DNA from: Gammaproteobacteria bacterium
GTDB lineage: Bacteria > Pseudomonadota > Gammaproteobacteria > UBA9214
Direction of reading: 5' to 3'
Assembly (NCBI GenBank): GCA_029864225.1
Contig: JAOTTU010000126.1
Location: forward strand, 1 to 5,686
Length of the DNA stretch: 5,686 nt
Below are positions 5,081 through 5,686 of the stretch, in pieces. The notes below the pieces were generated by a model. The model saw nothing but the letters and a program-made list of their open reading frames with translations. It ran no database searches and was not told the origin of the DNA. Position numbers and translations under genes: made by a program. Position 1 is the first letter of the stretch; the number at the start of each line of letters is the position of its first letter.

Positions 5081-5686
5081 ATGAATGACACCGCCTGGCT
5101 TACAAATCATGCTGCGGTCTCGCTGCAGAGATTGCTCCCGCGCCTGGAATCGCGCTTCGCTGACCGGGTGGATGAGGATGAGTGGGAAGGCTACCTGACC
5201 CGGCTGCGACAACACTTTCCCCGCCTGTTCAGCGGTCTGCATGCACTCTATGGCAAGCACTACGATTTCTTCTATCACCTGGAAAGCATTACGGCCTCCG
5301 CGACGGAGATGTGGATACACCGTCCCGCCGAACTCATGGCCCTGGATGCCCTGCGCGAGACCGATCCGCAGTGGTACCAGTCGCAGCGCATGATCGGGGC
5401 GATGTGCTACGTGGACCTGTTCGCGGGCGACCTGGCCGGTCTGCGCGAACGCATCCCCTACCTCACCGAACTGGGCGTGAATTATCTGCACCTGATGCCG
5501 GTATTCAAGGTACCGACGGGTGACAATGACGGCGGTTATGCCGTATCGAGTTACCGCGACACAAATCCGGCGCTGGGCAACATGGACCAGCTCGCCGAAT
5601 TGGCCTCCGAGCTGCGCCACCACGGGATCTCCCTGTGCCTGGATTTCGTGTTCAACCACACCTCCGATGAACACACGTGGGCACGC
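5081..5686 (+). CDS. ams: Amylosucrase (GH13 subfamily 4), 3'-partial, first 202 residues
   Basis: Amylosucrase cleaves sucrose and passes the glucosyl unit to an alpha-1,4-glucan, releasing fructose. ATG 5081 is the only usable start: an in-frame TGA stands at 5051 with no other start codon between, although no clear ribosome binding site precedes it. Residues 1-90 are the helical N-terminal domain found in amylosucrases. The (beta/alpha)8 barrel then begins with MIGAMCYVDLFAGDLAGLRE and YLTELGVNYLHLMPVFKVP. D150 and Y153 in GDNDGGYAVSSYRD and H193 in DFVFNHTSDEH (conserved region I) correspond, with a constant offset of six, to D144, Y147 and H187 of the Neisseria polysaccharea enzyme. D144 there helps make the sucrose pocket. 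The nucleophile and acid/base residues lie beyond the right edge, so sucrose hydrolase, a close relative, cannot be fully excluded. Likely cytoplasmic, as no signal peptide is seen. Confidence 0.93.
   Translation, partial: MNDTAWLTNHAAVSLQRLLPRLESRFADRVDEDEWEGYLTRLRQHFPRLFSGLHALYGKHYDFFYHLESITASATEMWIHRPAELMALDALRETDPQWYQSQRMIGAMCYVDLFAGDLAGLRERIPYLTELGVNYLHLMPVFKVPTGDNDGGYAVSSYRDTNPALGNMDQLAELASELRHHGISLCLDFVFNHTSDEHTWAR

Noticed and set aside
4993..5091. N-terminal 33-codon extension of the M28 peptidase frame, starting at 5091
   Set aside because: It is encoded by the inverted repeat at 5007-5056 and overlaps the amylosucrase start. The protein after M34 begins with a normal basic N-terminus and anchor helix.
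5033..5674. Long minus-strand open frame (213 codons) opposite amylosucrase
   Set aside because: It is the antisense shadow of a clearly recognised amylosucrase gene and has no family features.

Overview
The window looks like chromosomal DNA of a gammaproteobacterium. The main evidence is a full-length YaiL/DUF2058 protein with that family's C-terminal signature, together with several short palindromic intergenic repeats of the kind scattered through environmental gammaproteobacterial genomes. The species cannot be named from the sequence.

Layout, left to right. (1) The 3' part of a spermidine synthase-like protein gene (+), cut by the left edge. (2) A 51-codon gene (+) for a lysine-rich basic protein, with a visible promoter and ribosome binding site; it is too short for usual ORF cut-offs. 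(3) A long inverted repeat (arms GGGGACATTC...) lies between this gene and yaiL (-), which converge on it, and probably terminates both. (4) A gene-poor stretch of about 340 bases separates yaiL from a divergent gene (+) for a small exported protein, possibly NTF2-like. (5) That gene converges on a small alarmone hydrolase gene (-) of the MESH1 type. Between them is a REP-like hairpin, and a second copy of its core forms the last codons of the exported protein gene. (6) Upstream of the hydrolase, on the same strand, is a three-helix membrane protein gene. A perfect 14-bp hairpin and a possible 62-codon frame lie in the gap. (7) About 290 gene-free bases follow, containing a 210-bp segment bounded by inverted, diverged copies of the GGGGACATTC arm. 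(8) An M28-family zinc aminopeptidase gene (-), membrane-anchored, is divergent from (9) an amylosucrase gene (+), cut by the right edge. Their 88-bp shared upstream region is mostly a 50-bp perfect inverted repeat of a second family (arms GGGTCAGAGAACAATT).

The genes do not form one pathway. They are mostly single transcription units for polyamine-like chemistry, an RNA- or ribosome-associated protein, (p)ppGpp or NADPH hydrolysis, peptide trimming and sucrose/glucan metabolism. What marks the window is that four of its intergenic gaps hold palindromic repeats from three sequence families. In at least two cases a repeat appears to have altered a gene boundary: the C-terminus of the exported protein, and the 5' regions of the peptidase/amylosucrase pair. 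I found no CRISPR array, tRNA, rRNA or intact transposase, and no clear multi-gene novel system.
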